Counted from the first letter of the stretch, positions 53,398-63,999 are shown. The stretch is 64,000 nt of DNA from Paenibacillus sp. FSL K6-1330 (GCF_037976825.1 NZ_CP150269.1:5655501-5719500), one strand, 5' to 3'. Made by a program: numbers and translations. The notes: generated from the sequence alone by a model not told the origin.

Positions 53398-53964
53398 TTA
53401 AAAGCCGTCCTTATACACATCTGTATACTGATTATAATAATAAATCACGCGCTGTACATAGTGACGGGTTTCCCCGATAGGAATACTCTTCACATTCTCG
53501 TAGGTTCCATCCCACATGCCCTTGTTGATCCAATTCTTCACGTTCCCGGGGCCTGCATTGTAAGCGGCGATGGCGGCAATCGGATTGCCGTCCATTTCCT
53601 TGTGCAGATTCTGAATATACCAGGTGCCCAACTGGATATTCGCATCTACTTCATTCTTCACGTTCAGCAGGTTCACCGATGGCAGCTTGGCCATTTCCAT
53701 CGCCCAATTCGCCGTATCCGGCATCAACTGCATAATGCCCAGCGCGCCTCTCTTGGATTCCTTGCCTGGCTTGAAGTTCGTCTCCACTCGAATGATGGAA
53801 GCCACCAGGAAGGGATCGACCTCATAGTAAGCGGCATGCTTCCGGATTTCATCCTTATAATGAATCGGATACAGCAAGGTCATCCAGTTCGAGCTCAGAA
53901 ACAGCAGCGCTACAAAAGAGACAAACAACAGAAGCAGCACTCTTTTTTTACGGAGCCACCTCAT
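53398..53964 (-). CDS. Lytic transglycosylase (SLT domain)
   Basis: About 188 residues. One membrane helix or signal anchor (10-28), then the SLT domain: ESKRGALGIMQLMPDTANWA with the catalytic Glu at its start, and AIAAYNAGPGNVKNW. Cleaves peptidoglycan between MurNAc and GlcNAc, probably during spore or wall formation. ATG overlaps the coaE stop as ATGA, so the two are coupled. Confidence 0.92.
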   Translation of the reverse strand: MRWLRKKRVLLLLFVSFVALLFLSSNWMTLLYPIHYKDEIRKHAAYYEVDPFLVASIIRVETNFKPGKESKRGALGIMQLMPDTANWAMEMAKLPSVNLLNVKNEVDANIQLGTWYIQNLHKEMDGNPIAAIAAYNAGPGNVKNWINKGMWDGTYENVKSIPIGETRHYVQRVIYYYNQYTDVYKDGF

Positions 53965-54560
53965 AACCGAACCAGCCTGCCCCACAGGTTGTCCACCTGC
54001 TGCTGTGTTTCGGCCAATGTTCCGCTGTTATCAATAAGGATATCCGCCAGACGCTTCTTCTCCTCGATATCCATCTGGCTGTTTAAACGCGCTTCTGCCG
54101 CTTCCCTGTTAAGATCATCGCGCACCATCAGACGCTCTAGCTGCAGCTCTCGCGGTACATAAACGACAGCGATCTGGTCAAGATAAGAATAATGCTCCTT
54201 AGCCTCAAGCAGCAGCGGTATATCCGCTACCACGAGCCGGTCCGGATACTGCCGCTCATACGCTTCCGTCCGTTCCCGGATTTCCTGCCGGATCGCCGGA
54301 TGCGTGATCTCATTCAACACCGTTCTCTGCTCGGGATGATGGAAGATCATCTCCCCGAGTTTTTTTCGATTCAACGTACCGTCCTCAAACAGGATCGCTT
54401 GTCCAAAATGTTCGGTCACTTTACCCAGCACCGGATGACCCGGGAGCATCACTTCCCGGGCGATGAGATCCGCATCGACGAGAAGTGCTCCCTTCATGGT
54501 CAACATGGAGGACACGGTGCTCTTGCCTGTTGCAATTCCTCCGGTTAAACCGATATTCAT
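53961..54560 (-). CDS. coaE: Dephospho-CoA kinase
   Basis: 199 residues. P-loop GGIATGKST (7-15), the family motif DADLIAREV and NRKKLGEMIF. Last step of coenzyme A synthesis. Confidence 0.97.
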   Translation of the reverse strand: MNIGLTGGIATGKSTVSSMLTMKGALLVDADLIAREVMLPGHPVLGKVTEHFGQAILFEDGTLNRKKLGEMIFHHPEQRTVLNEITHPAIRQEIRERTEAYERQYPDRLVVADIPLLLEAKEHYSYLDQIAVVYVPRELQLERLMVRDDLNREAAEARLNSQMDIEEKKRLADILIDNSGTLAETQQQVDNLWGRLVRL

Positions 54561-54569
54561 GACTTCACC

Positions 54570-55310
54570 TCATAACAGCTTCATTATACCCATGACGATT
54601 AACAAAAAAGCAGGCAAATAAGAGATAAAACGCATGCCGCCTTTGGACGCAAAGCGTAAACCAACCCTCATACCCAGCACCAGGAATATCCCGCTAAACA
54701 AGGAAACAACCGTTGCGGTACCTAACGGTGAGAAGCCCAGCATGGCTGCGCCAAGTCCTGCCCCGAACGCATCGAGCGATAGCGCGATCCCGAGCCACAT
54801 CGCCTCCCACGGAGAGATGCTGCCGGAGTCGTCCAGATCCGCCTTCGAGGGACTGCGGAGAATTTGAATGACAACGCCGATCTTCGGAATCTCAAGAGAA
54901 AATACCGCCCGCTGAAGATGCTCTTGACCTGCCGTGTTAACCTCACGTCGTAATTTTACTTGATGGTCAGCCCCCTGCGTTTCTATAAGAGACTTTGTAA
55001 TAACCTTATTGGAAACCGGCTGCACATCAGACTCGTTTTTTCTGCGAACTTGCTGGCATAGAGACCACAAGCCCAGCAGAATCAAAATGGCGGCTCCGAT
55101 CACGGACGCCACAGATGGGGATAAGAACCGCTGTAACAGCGCGCCTGCCTGCATGGAGGCGCCAAGCACCAAGCCGGAACATAGCGAGATGATCAATACA
55201 GACAGCAGCGGTATCCTGGTTTTGCGCAGACCGTATGTAACCCCCGCCCCAAATCCGTCCAGGCTTAATGCCATAGCCAGCAGCACAGACGAGAAAATAT
55301 GACTGAGCAC
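54570..55310 (-). CDS. ytaF: Sporulation membrane protein YtaF
   Basis: About 246 residues from GTG 55310 (GAGGAGGG upstream). Two halves of three helices each, related to MntP-like exporters, each beginning with ALSLDGFGAG / ALSLDAFGAG. Between them lies a hydrophilic loop of about 60 residues. Needed for normal sporulation in Bacillus; conserved next to coaE and mutM. Confidence 0.92.
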   Translation of the reverse strand: MLSHIFSSVLLAMALSLDGFGAGVTYGLRKTRIPLLSVLIISLCSGLVLGASMQAGALLQRFLSPSVASVIGAAILILLGLWSLCQQVRRKNESDVQPVSNKVITKSLIETQGADHQVKLRREVNTAGQEHLQRAVFSLEIPKIGVVIQILRSPSKADLDDSGSISPWEAMWLGIALSLDAFGAGLGAAMLGFSPLGTATVVSLFSGIFLVLGMRVGLRFASKGGMRFISYLPAFLLIVMGIMKLL

Positions 55311-55432
55311 CCTTTTCCCTCCTCGTAAGCTCCACATCAAGCGGCTCATTCATGAAGAAGAGCAGCTCCATGCGCTCCACATATGTTCCACATTATATGT
55401 GTGAGGAAAGGAATGGGTGCACGCCTATTGGA

Positions 55433-56266
55433 TTACTTCCTTAACGGCTGACACTTCGGGCAGAAGTGGGTCCCCCGTCCGCCAACCACGATCTTATGAA
55501 TCGGTCCTCCGCATGTATTACACGGCTCGTCCTTCCGTCCGTAAATCTGATGACTGTGCTGGAACATCCCCATTTCACCCTGTCCATTGACATAGGATTT
55601 AATGGAAGAACCACCCGCGTCAACGGCTTCGGACAGTGTATCCACAATCGCATGAAACAATCGCTTGAGCTCGGCATCCTTCAGGCTGTTAGCATTGCGC
55701 TCCGGATGAATCCCGGCTCGAAACAATGCCTCATCGACATATATATTGCCGATACCGACCACATATGCCTGATTCAGCAGCACCGCCTTGATCTTCGTTT
55801 TCTTGCTGCCGATGACTTCCTTAAAGGTTCCGAACGTAAACGTCTCATCCAGCGGCTCATAACCCAGCTTGGCAAGAGGAGCGTGCTGGAACTCTTCCCC
55901 CGTTGCAAAAAGATGCATCGTTCCGAATTGGCGTACGTCCTTATAGCGCAGCTCCGTGCCATCCGAGAAATGAAAGATGACATGGGTATGCTTCTCCACC
56001 GGCTCCTCAGCAGGGTACACCCCGTAACGCCCTTCCATCCGAAGATGCGAGACGAGGACTAGCCCATCCAGCAATATCCGTAAAAATTTCCCGCGGCGCT
56101 CTACACCTTCCACGGTATGATCCTTCAGCATAAACGCAAATGCCTCAATATCGTCGGGACGCTGAATGATCCGCGGCAGATGTACGGATACGTGATCTAT
56201 ATGCTTACCTTTAATCAATTGGTTCAGTGTTCGTTTCACGGTTTCTACTTCCGGCAATTCCGGCAT
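55433..56266 (-). CDS. mutM: Formamidopyrimidine-DNA glycosylase
   Basis: 277 residues. PELPEVET start (Pro2 Schiff-base nucleophile, Glu3), GRRGKF-like Lys region (VERRGKFLRI), H2TH region and C-terminal zinc finger (CNTCGG...CPKC). Removes 8-oxoguanine. Usual position beside polA and coaE. Confidence 0.97.
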   Translation of the reverse strand: MPELPEVETVKRTLNQLIKGKHIDHVSVHLPRIIQRPDDIEAFAFMLKDHTVEGVERRGKFLRILLDGLVLVSHLRMEGRYGVYPAEEPVEKHTHVIFHFSDGTELRYKDVRQFGTMHLFATGEEFQHAPLAKLGYEPLDETFTFGTFKEVIGSKKTKIKAVLLNQAYVVGIGNIYVDEALFRAGIHPERNANSLKDAELKRLFHAIVDTLSEAVDAGGSSIKSYVNGQGEMGMFQHSHQIYGRKDEPCNTCGGPIHKIVVGGRGTHFCPKCQPLRK

Positions 56267-56411
56267 AATGACTTCACCTCATTTCCCATTATACCGGAAG
56301 TTGGGACAGAGCGGGACCATGGTTTTGTGGAAAGGTATGGTGCATATCGCGCCCCTCTTCACGCCATGATCCCTATAAAAGATCTTCTATTAACTGACAC
56401 AATGTGCAACT

Positions 56412-59072
56412 TTACTTCGCTTCGTACCAGTTCTCGCCATAGCTGACTTCCGACTTCAGCGGTACCGACAGTTTTAGTGCCTGGCTCATCACTTCCGGAA
56501 CCAGTTCCTTCATGATCTCCAGTTCATCCTCCGGCACCTCAAACACCAATTCATCATGCACTTGAAGCAGCATGCGGCTCTTCAATTGACGATCATACAA
56601 TGCCTTGTCCATATGGACCATGGCCAGCTTGATAATGTCGGCGGCCGTTCCCTGAATCGGCGTATTCATCGCCGTCCGCTCCGCAAAGGACCGCAGATTA
56701 AAGTTGCTGGCATTAATCTCCGGCAGATACCGTCTGCGTTCAAGCAACGTTTTCACATAGCCATCTTGCTTCGCCTGCTTGACGATCACGTCCATATAAC
56801 GCCGCACACCTTGGAACACCTCGAAATACTGGTCAATGAATGCCGCGGCTTCCTTCCGGGTAATGTTCAGGTTCTGGGACAAGCCATAATCGCTGATTCC
56901 ATACACGATGCCGAAGTTAACCGCCTTGGCGGACCGCCGCATATTGGAGTCCACCTCATCCACGCCGACTCCAAACACATCCATCGCGGTCTTGGTGTGG
57001 ATGTCCATATCGTGAACAAAAGCTTCCTTCAGCCGTTCATCATCCGAGATATGCGCAAGCACACGCAGCTCGATCTGGGAGTAGTCCGCTGCCAAAATGC
57101 TCCAGCCCGGCTCGGACGGAACGAAAACCTTACGCAGCTTGCGACCTTCCTCCAGACGGATCGGAATGTTCTGCAAATTCGGAAATTGGCTGCTCAGACG
57201 TCCCGTTGCGGCAATCGTCTGGCGATAATAGGTGTGCACTTTGCCAGTCTGTGACGAAATCTCCTTCAGAAGACCTTCCACATAAGTGGATTGCAGCTTG
57301 GCCAAGGTACGGTACTTCAGGATCAGACGGACAATATCATGATAAGGAGCGAGCTTCTCCAGCACCTCGGCATCGGTAGAATAACCGGTTTTGGTCTTCT
57401 TGATGACCGGAAGTTCCAGTTTCACAAACAGAATCTCGCCCAGCTGTTTAGGGGAATTGAGATTGAATTCCGTTCCAGCGATCTCATAAATCTCATGAAC
57501 CAGCTTCGCGATCTGACCTTCAAACTCGCGACCCAGCTCTTTCAGATCCTCCGCATTCACGGCAATTCCCTGTTTCTCCATATCGGCCAAAATGCGGGAC
57601 AGCGGCATCTCCAGCTCATGGAACAGCGGCAGCATTTCATTAGCAGCCAGTTCCTTCTCCTGAACGGGAACCAGTTCGGATACAGCCAGACATTTTCTGG
57701 CCATGTGCTCGCTGAGCTTCTCCACATCGGGAACCTTGTATTTGGCCCCTTTACCGAACACATCCTCATCGGCTTGAAGATACGCAAGCCCGTATTTGGA
57801 GGCCAGCCCGCTAAGGCTTTGATTCGCTTCCGTCGGGTCGAGCAGGTATGCAGCCAGATGAACGTCGAATGCTGCGCCGGCAAAAGCGATACCCTGCCAG
57901 TGGAGAGCCAGATCAATGCGGTGCAGATCATACCCGCGTTTCGGGATCCCGCTATCGGCAAGCCAAGTACGGACAGGCTCGGCCTCTTCCGACTTCAGAA
58001 CCTCAAAAGGAATGAAGTACTGTCGTTCCTCTGTAGCGAGTGCAAGCCCGATCACCTCAGCATGATGAGGGTTTTCCCCATGCGTCTCAACATGGAGCAC
58101 GGTCACCTGGGCCAGGTTATCCGCAACCTCCGCAAGTTCCTTCGTGTCCACAAGGGTCACTTCAATCTTCGCTTCGGGCTTCGACTCAGCCGGATCTCCG
58201 CCCATTCCGCTTGTGCTCAGGTTTAACCGTTCAATCAGCGATTTAAACTCCAGCTTCGCCAGTGCAGGTCCTGCCGTCTCTTCATTCAGGCCTGTAAACG
58301 CCATGTCATCCAGCGACTGCTCCAGTGGTACTTCGCGGAAGATCGTGGCCAGCTTCTTGCTGAGTATGGCGGAATCGGCATGCTCTTCGATCTTCTCTTT
58401 CATCTTGCCCTTCAGCTCATCTGTACGTGACACCACGGCCTCTACGGATCCAAATTCATGAAGCAGCTTCAGAGCCGTCTTCTCACCCACTCCTGGAACG
58501 CCGGGAATGTTATCGGAAGCATCGCCCATCAGCCCCTTAAGATCGATAATCTGATCAGGCGTCAGGTTATAACGTTCCTTAATCTGTTCAGGTCCGTAAT
58601 ACTCAATATCAGTAACGCCCTTGCGGACCATCGCGATCGTGGTATGTTCCGAAGCCAACTGCAGCATATCCTTATCCCCGGATACGACCATCACCTTGCG
58701 GCCAGCTTCGTCAGCTTGACGGGTAATGGTCCCGATAATGTCATCGGCCTCATAACCGCCAATTTCGAACTGGGAGACGCCAAGACCCTTCAGCAGCTCT
58801 TTCAGCAGCGGGAATTGTCCGGAGAGCTCAGGAGGAGTCTTTTGACGGCCACCTTTGTAATCCTGAAAATCCGCATGCCGGAACGTTTCCTTGCCGGCAT
58901 CGAATGCCACCATCATATGGGTCGGTTTATGCTCCTCAATTAAGCGAAGCAGCATGGTCGTAAAACCGTAAACTGCATTCGTCTGCTGTCCGCTGGCATT
59001 GGTCAACGGCGGCATCGCAAAGAATGCGCGGTAAATGATATTATTTCCATCAATCAAAATCAGCTTGTCCAT
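56412..59072 (-). CDS. polA: DNA polymerase I
   Basis: 886 residues from ATG 59072 (AGGTG upstream); the open frame extends further but that part is not conserved. N-terminal 5'-3' exonuclease (LILIDGNNIIYRAFFA ... DKDMLQLA). The 3'-5' exonuclease domain is degenerate: VLHVETHG where active enzymes have Asp-x-Glu. Polymerase domain with motif A DYSQIELRVLAH, motif B RRSAKAVNFGIVYG and motif C HDELVFEVPEDE. Confidence 0.97.
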   Translation of the reverse strand: MDKLILIDGNNIIYRAFFAMPPLTNASGQQTNAVYGFTTMLLRLIEEHKPTHMMVAFDAGKETFRHADFQDYKGGRQKTPPELSGQFPLLKELLKGLGVSQFEIGGYEADDIIGTITRQADEAGRKVMVVSGDKDMLQLASEHTTIAMVRKGVTDIEYYGPEQIKERYNLTPDQIIDLKGLMGDASDNIPGVPGVGEKTALKLLHEFGSVEAVVSRTDELKGKMKEKIEEHADSAILSKKLATIFREVPLEQSLDDMAFTGLNEETAGPALAKLEFKSLIERLNLSTSGMGGDPAESKPEAKIEVTLVDTKELAEVADNLAQVTVLHVETHGENPHHAEVIGLALATEERQYFIPFEVLKSEEAEPVRTWLADSGIPKRGYDLHRIDLALHWQGIAFAGAAFDVHLAAYLLDPTEANQSLSGLASKYGLAYLQADEDVFGKGAKYKVPDVEKLSEHMARKCLAVSELVPVQEKELAANEMLPLFHELEMPLSRILADMEKQGIAVNAEDLKELGREFEGQIAKLVHEIYEIAGTEFNLNSPKQLGEILFVKLELPVIKKTKTGYSTDAEVLEKLAPYHDIVRLILKYRTLAKLQSTYVEGLLKEISSQTGKVHTYYRQTIAATGRLSSQFPNLQNIPIRLEEGRKLRKVFVPSEPGWSILAADYSQIELRVLAHISDDERLKEAFVHDMDIHTKTAMDVFGVGVDEVDSNMRRSAKAVNFGIVYGISDYGLSQNLNITRKEAAAFIDQYFEVFQGVRRYMDVIVKQAKQDGYVKTLLERRRYLPEINASNFNLRSFAERTAMNTPIQGTAADIIKLAMVHMDKALYDRQLKSRMLLQVHDELVFEVPEDELEIMKELVPEVMSQALKLSVPLKSEVSYGENWYEAK

Positions 59073-59302
59073 AGAACACCTCGCACCAATATTACTTCCT
59101 TTCCACATGATAACATAGGTTACTCCCAATTCCGAACAATCCGTTCGATTAACGATGAATTCTTGATGAAACGCAAAATAACCCCACAAAGTGGAGCCTG
59201 TGCTTCGATGCTATTCCAAATACTTTGCGGGGACCCCAAATATATAAATGCGATTAAAGAATGGTTTCCGCTTCGCTGGAGTTTTCTAAATTCTCGCAAA
59301 AA

Positions 59303-59324
59303 AACGCCAGCTTTCGCCAGCGTT
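59303..59324 (-). terminator. Terminator of the pst-phoU operon
   Basis: Minus strand AACGCTGGC-GAAA-GCTGGCGTT: nine pairs including two G-U, GNRA loop, then TTTTTT. Confidence 0.85.
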
Positions 59325-59338
59325 AGGCTGTCATGATG

Positions 59339-59998
59339 CTATTGATTGAGGTCGGGACGGTGACCTGTTACGAGGTACACGGTGCTCTCGCCAATGTTCG
59401 TGGCATGGTCGGCGATCCGTTCAATGTAACGGCCCACCATGATCAGCAGCATCGCTTGATTGGCCGAGTCCGGATCAGAGGTCAGATGCGAATACAGATC
59501 CTGCAGAATGACGCTGTACAAATGATCGACCTGATCGTCATCCTGGGCCATTTTATAAGCCAGATCCGTGTTTTCCATCAGATAGGATTCGATGGATTCC
59601 GAGACCATCGCACGCACCAAATCCGACATCCGCGGAAGATCCACTAAGGGCTTGATCAGCTTCTGGCCTTGCAGACGGATCGTGACTTTAGCGACATCAC
59701 GAGCCAAGTCGCCCATCCGCTCCAAATCGCTGGCAATTCGGAAAGCAACCAATATCCGGCGCAAATCCTTCGCCACAGGCTGCTGGGTTACGATCAAGCG
59801 GGAGCCGATCTCCATGATCTGCTCTTCCATTGTGTTTAACTGCACATCGTTCTTGATAACCGCCTGCGCTTTCTCCGCATCCAGGGTCTGGAGAGACTCT
59901 ACACTGCTCGCCAGTGCCTCCTCCATATGCTTGCCCATATCCTGCAGCAAGGTTTTCAGCTCATTAAGCTGCTGATCAAACTCAATTCTCCGGATCAT
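59339..59998 (-). CDS. phoU: Phosphate uptake regulator PhoU
   Basis: 219 residues in two PhoU helical repeats, each with the (D/E)xxxD metal motif region (ASDLERMGDLARDVA; GRYIERIADHATNIGE). Links PstB to the PhoR kinase and limits uptake. Last gene of the operon. Confidence 0.97.
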   Translation of the reverse strand: MIRRIEFDQQLNELKTLLQDMGKHMEEALASSVESLQTLDAEKAQAVIKNDVQLNTMEEQIMEIGSRLIVTQQPVAKDLRRILVAFRIASDLERMGDLARDVAKVTIRLQGQKLIKPLVDLPRMSDLVRAMVSESIESYLMENTDLAYKMAQDDDQVDHLYSVILQDLYSHLTSDPDSANQAMLLIMVGRYIERIADHATNIGESTVYLVTGHRPDLNQ

Positions 59999-60047
59999 GT
60001 GTGATGTTCCTCCTATCTACTTTTAAGAAAGATCATATGAGTGTGGG

Positions 60048-60803
60048 TTAACCAAATCGACCCGAGATATAGTCCTCGGTACGTGCATCCGACGGCGTCG
60101 AGAACAGCGTATCGGTGCTTGCCGATTCAACCACTTCGCCATTCAGGAAAAATACCGTCTGCCCGGATACGCGGGCGGCCTGATGCATATTGTGCGTTAC
60201 CATAACGATGGTGTATTTGCTCTTCAGCTCTTGTACCAGCTCTTCGATTTTCAGGGTCGAAATCGGGTCCAGCGCGGAAGTAGCTTCGTCCATAAGCAGA
60301 ATATCCGGCTGTACGGCAAGTGCCCGGGCAATGCACAGACGCTGCTGTTGACCCCCGGACAAGCTCAGCGCGGACCGCTTGAGATAATCCTTGACTTCAT
60401 CCCACAGCACGGCCTGCTTCAAACTCTGTTCCACAATTTGGTCAAGCTCCGCTTTACTGCGGATACCGTGGAGTCGCGGACCGTAGGCGATATTATCATA
60501 AATCGATTTAGGAAACGGATTCGGCTGCTGGAATACCATCCCTACCTGCTTGCGCAGGGCTTCAACGTGGACTTCCTCGCTGTAGATTTCCGTCCCGCCG
60601 ATTTGCACGCTGCCTTCAATCCGGGTGGAAGGAATCATGTCATTCATCCGATTCAGCGTACGCAGCAGTGTGGATTTACCGCAGCCCGACGGACCGATGA
60701 ACGCCGTCACCGTTTTTTCCGGAATGTCCAGATCCACGTTTTTAAGCGCATGATACGTATCATAGTAAAGGTTTAATTTCTTAATCTGTATGATGGAATC
60801 CAT
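60048..60803 (-). CDS. pstB: Phosphate ABC transporter ATPase
   Basis: 251 residues. Walker [10 protein letters not shown], signature [12 protein letters not shown], Walker [12 protein letters not shown]. Confidence 0.98.
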   Translation of the reverse strand: MDSIIQIKKLNLYYDTYHALKNVDLDIPEKTVTAFIGPSGCGKSTLLRTLNRMNDMIPSTRIEGSVQIGGTEIYSEEVHVEALRKQVGMVFQQPNPFPKSIYDNIAYGPRLHGIRSKAELDQIVEQSLKQAVLWDEVKDYLKRSALSLSGGQQQRLCIARALAVQPDILLMDEATSALDPISTLKIEELVQELKSKYTIVMVTHNMHQAARVSGQTVFFLNGEVVESASTDTLFSTPSDARTEDYISGRFG

Positions 60804-60851
60804 ATCTTATTCATGTCTCCTTTTTCACGATTAGATCTGCTTAAGCGTCTC

Positions 60852-61727
60852 TTAGATGTTCTTCGAATACTTGTTCCGGATCCACACGGCGATGATGTTC
60901 ATGATGAACAGCATGATGAGCAACAGAATAATACCCGAAGCCGCCAGCTCGTGGAAAGCCTCACTTGGTCTTGATATCCAGTTAAAGATCTGGATCGGCA
61001 TGACAGTAAACGAATCGAGCAGATTTTCCGGCAAGAAGGCCACGTACGTTAAGGCACCGATCATGATCAGCGGTGCGGTTTCGCCAATCGCACGAGACAA
61101 GGCCAGGATAACCCCGGTCATGATTCCTGGAATCGCTGAAGGCAGTACAGCGCTGGATACCGTTTGCCATTTTGTTGCGCCCAGCGCATAAGAAGCATCG
61201 CGCCGGTTCTTAGGCACGGCGCGAAGCGCCTCCTGAGCGGCAACGATAATAATTGGCAGCACCAGCAGCGTCATCGTTAATACCCCGGAGAGCAGACTGC
61301 GGCCCAGATTCATCCCACGTACGAAAATAGCGAGCCCCAGGATACCATATATAATAGAAGGAACCCCTGCAAGCGTACTGATATTCAGCTGAATCAGCCG
61401 AACCCAGCGGCTGCGGCCCGCATACTCTTCAAGAAAGATCGCTGCGCCAACGCCTAGTATGAAGGACAGCGGAGCCATGAGCAGAAGCAAGTAAATCGTG
61501 CCGACAATCGGCGACTTCAGTCCTGCTTTATCCGCGATACGTGACGGATAGTTGGTGAACAGATCAGGCGATAGTCTGAAAATGCCATCCGTCACAATCG
61601 TAACAATCAAAGCCATCAAGGCAAGAATACCGATACTGGTACAAGCCAGAAATATAATGTGCAGCGTCTGGTCACTACGGCGTCTCCGGTTGATTCCTTT
61701 GCTGTCTCCCAGATTCAATTGTTCCAT
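60852..61727 (-). CDS. pstA: Phosphate ABC permease PstA
   Basis: 291 residues, six helices, coupling loop RDASYALGATKWQTVSSAVLP. Its ATG follows the pstC stop with no gap; GAGGAAT overlaps the end of pstC. Confidence 0.97.
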   Translation of the reverse strand: MEQLNLGDSKGINRRRRSDQTLHIIFLACTSIGILALMALIVTIVTDGIFRLSPDLFTNYPSRIADKAGLKSPIVGTIYLLLLMAPLSFILGVGAAIFLEEYAGRSRWVRLIQLNISTLAGVPSIIYGILGLAIFVRGMNLGRSLLSGVLTMTLLVLPIIIVAAQEALRAVPKNRRDASYALGATKWQTVSSAVLPSAIPGIMTGVILALSRAIGETAPLIMIGALTYVAFLPENLLDSFTVMPIQIFNWISRPSEAFHELAASGIILLLIMLFIMNIIAVWIRNKYSKNI

Positions 61728-62660
61728 CTAGTATTCCTCCCTGAAGCGGCGAGCGACCCACTGCGCCAATATATTAAGCAAGAAGGTGATGACAAACAAG
61801 GTCAGACCTACCGCAAAAATCGTGCCGTATTCAATCGTTCCGCGCGGAACATCACCCATACTTACCTGAACGATATAAGAAGTCATGGTCTGGATGCTTT
61901 CCAGCGGATTCAGCGTCAGCTGCGGCGTAGCACCAGCAGCCACCGTTACGATCATCGTCTCGCCAATCGCACGCGAGAATGCCAATACGAAGGACGACAC
62001 GACCCCCGACAGAGCGGCAGGCAGCACAATTTTCAGTGCAACCTCAAATCGGGTAGCACCGAGCGCGTAGGCACCGTGACGAAGACTCTTGGGTACTGCA
62101 CGCATCGCGTCTTCACTTAAAGATGAAATCATCGGCAGGACCATGATCCCTACCACGATACCCGCGCTAAGCGCATTGAATATACCCATGTTGGGAAAAA
62201 TCTTTTGAAGGAATGGCGTTACCGTTTCAAGCGCAAAATATCCATAAACAATCGTTGGTACACCAGCCAATACTTCAAGCACTGGCTTTACAACCCCCCG
62301 AACCCGGGCAGGAGCGTATTCATTGAGATAAATAGCGCATGCCAAGCCGATAGGCACTGCGAATAGAATCGCAATGCCTGTAATCAGCAATGTGCCGCCC
62401 AGCAGGGGCAGCACGCCGAATTCTTTTGGAGGGAGAATCGGACTCCATGTCGTTCCAGTCAGAAAGGACCATACCGGTACTTCCTTGAAGAAGATCACGG
62501 ATTCCTGCAGAAGCGTATATACAATACCGATGGTAGTAAACACCGAAAGCAGGGCACACAAGCCGAGTAAGATTGGAATGATTTTGTCTGAGATGCGTGT
62601 TTTGCTTCGACGGAATGTCATGCTTTTTGTGTTTACCGCCACGGGTGAAGTTTTGTTCAT
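61728..62660 (-). CDS. pstC: Phosphate ABC permease PstC
   Basis: 310 residues, six helices, coupling loop RHGAYALGATRFEVALKIVLP. AAGAGGAG precedes the ATG. Confidence 0.97.
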   Translation of the reverse strand: MNKTSPVAVNTKSMTFRRSKTRISDKIIPILLGLCALLSVFTTIGIVYTLLQESVIFFKEVPVWSFLTGTTWSPILPPKEFGVLPLLGGTLLITGIAILFAVPIGLACAIYLNEYAPARVRGVVKPVLEVLAGVPTIVYGYFALETVTPFLQKIFPNMGIFNALSAGIVVGIMVLPMISSLSEDAMRAVPKSLRHGAYALGATRFEVALKIVLPAALSGVVSSFVLAFSRAIGETMIVTVAAGATPQLTLNPLESIQTMTSYIVQVSMGDVPRGTIEYGTIFAVGLTLFVITFLLNILAQWVARRFREEY

Positions 62661-62685
62661 TCTCCTCTTCCCTTTCTATGGGTCA

Positions 62686-62705
62686 CCCGGAGGATTCCCT
62701 CCGGG
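62686..62705 (-). promoter_or_regulatory. Hairpin between pstS and pstC
   Basis: CCCGGAGG-ATTC-CCTCCGGG, a perfect stem with no T-run behind it. Probably protects the 3' end of an abundant pstS message rather than ending transcription. Confidence 0.6.
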
Positions 62706-62719
62706 CATCTAGTCTTTAA

Positions 62720-63721
62720 TTATTTTGCCAACTTGTCTTTTTCTGCTTTGTACTGATCATCTTGAAGCGGTACGAATCCGACTTCGCCAGCAAGACTAGC
62801 GGCATTCTCAAGGTAGAAGTTCATGAATGCACTCACTTCTGGACGCTCAAGCTCTTTATCGTTAACATAGAGCAGCAGCGGACGGGACAATGGAGCGTAG
62901 CTGTTATCCTTGATCGTTTCCATGCTTGGAGCTACTGTAGCCGTACCGTTATCAATCGGAACCAGCTTCAACTTGTCTTGGTTCTCTTCATAGAAGGAGA
63001 ATCCGAAGTATCCGATGGAGTTCTTGTCACCAGCTACCCCTTGTACGACTGCGTTTGTATCGGCACTGAACGTAATTTGGCTATCGTTTCTGCTTGCTTG
63101 CGCTTCACCGTTAATTGCTTCTGTGAAGTAATCAAATGTACCGTGGTCAGTACCTGGCGAGTAAATCTTGATTTCCTCTGCCGGCCATCCTTCACGAACG
63201 TCAGCCCATGTTTTTACGGTGCTGTTTGGCTCGTAAATTTTCTTGAGCTCATCCACGGTCAATTTATCTACGAATTCATTGCTTGGATTAACAACGACGG
63301 ACAGTCCGTCATAAGCTACCAGAACCTCATGATAGGTAATGCCATTGGCTTTTGCTTCCTCAGCTTCGCTGTCTTTAATTGGACGGGAAGCATTGGACAC
63401 TGCGATCTCGCTGTTGTTAAAACGTTTGAAGCCAGCGCCTGTTCCGCCTGTTCCGATTGGAATACGGACATCAGGGTTAGCTGCACCGAACTCTTCAGCA
63501 ACCGCTTCGGTTAATGGATGCAGTGTACTTGAACCATCAATTTCAATTGTTCCTGTCAAAGCTGTTGAGGTATTTTCCTCTGTTTGCTGTGCTGAACCAT
63601 TCTCTTTATTTTCTCCTGAAGCACCGCCGGAAGTTCCTCCTCCGCATGCTGCCAAAAGTGTGCTCAGCATTAACACCAATACGAGAATACCTGCTGGTTT
63701 ACGACCCCTTCTTCTAAACAA
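62720..63721 (-). CDS. pstS: Phosphate-binding lipoprotein PstS
   Basis: About 333 residues. TTG at 63721 has AAGGAG eight bases upstream and gives a start with a basic N-terminus (FRRRGRKP), hydrophobic stretch and lipobox LLAAC. Phosphate-binding loops: DGSSTLHPL and GTGGTGAGFKRF. First gene of the operon. Confidence 0.96.
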   Translation of the reverse strand: MFRRRGRKPAGILVLVLMLSTLLAACGGGTSGGASGENKENGSAQQTEENTSTALTGTIEIDGSSTLHPLTEAVAEEFGAANPDVRIPIGTGGTGAGFKRFNNSEIAVSNASRPIKDSEAEEAKANGITYHEVLVAYDGLSVVVNPSNEFVDKLTVDELKKIYEPNSTVKTWADVREGWPAEEIKIYSPGTDHGTFDYFTEAINGEAQASRNDSQITFSADTNAVVQGVAGDKNSIGYFGFSFYEENQDKLKLVPIDNGTATVAPSMETIKDNSYAPLSRPLLLYVNDKELERPEVSAFMNFYLENAASLAGEVGFVPLQDDQYKAEKDKLAK

Positions 63722-63790
63722 ACGAATCCACTCCTTCAAAATGGTTGTTGTCTCTACTTCCTGCTTACAATATTGATAATAATCCCGGAA

Positions 63791-63829
63791 TGTAATAGCA
63801 GTTTCTTAGAAATGTAAACGCAGTGTAAA
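63791..63829 (-). promoter_or_regulatory. PhoP box before pstS
   Basis: Minus strand TTTACA-N5-TTTACA (63813-63829), an 11-base period direct repeat as in Bacillus PhoP sites; a further ATTACA (63791-63796) lies two periods downstream. Expected to bring about phosphate-starvation induction. Confidence 0.8.
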
Positions 63830-63849
63830 ATATTTTAATAAAAGTAGAG

Positions 63850-63999
63850 TTATAGATTCGATCTTTCTTCCTTGATCGAAGATTCGCCGGTGTTCATTCC
63901 AGCAAGCTCATCCTTAACCCGCTCCACACGCCTAACGGTTTCCTCGGCCAGTTGATAAACCTGGCTCCCGGATTTCTCCACCTCTTGAACGGCGTTGTC
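63850..63999 (-). CDS. C-terminus of an unidentified protein, cut by the window end
   Basis: 49 codons of an open frame entering from the right end and ending at TAA (63850-63852). The visible part is one charged helix (VEKSGSQVYQLAEETVRRVE and so on), like the tail of a coiled-coil or YtxH/DUF948-type protein. Product unknown. Confidence 0.55.
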   Translation of the reverse strand, partial: DNAVQEVEKSGSQVYQLAEETVRRVERVKDELAGMNTGESSIKEERSNL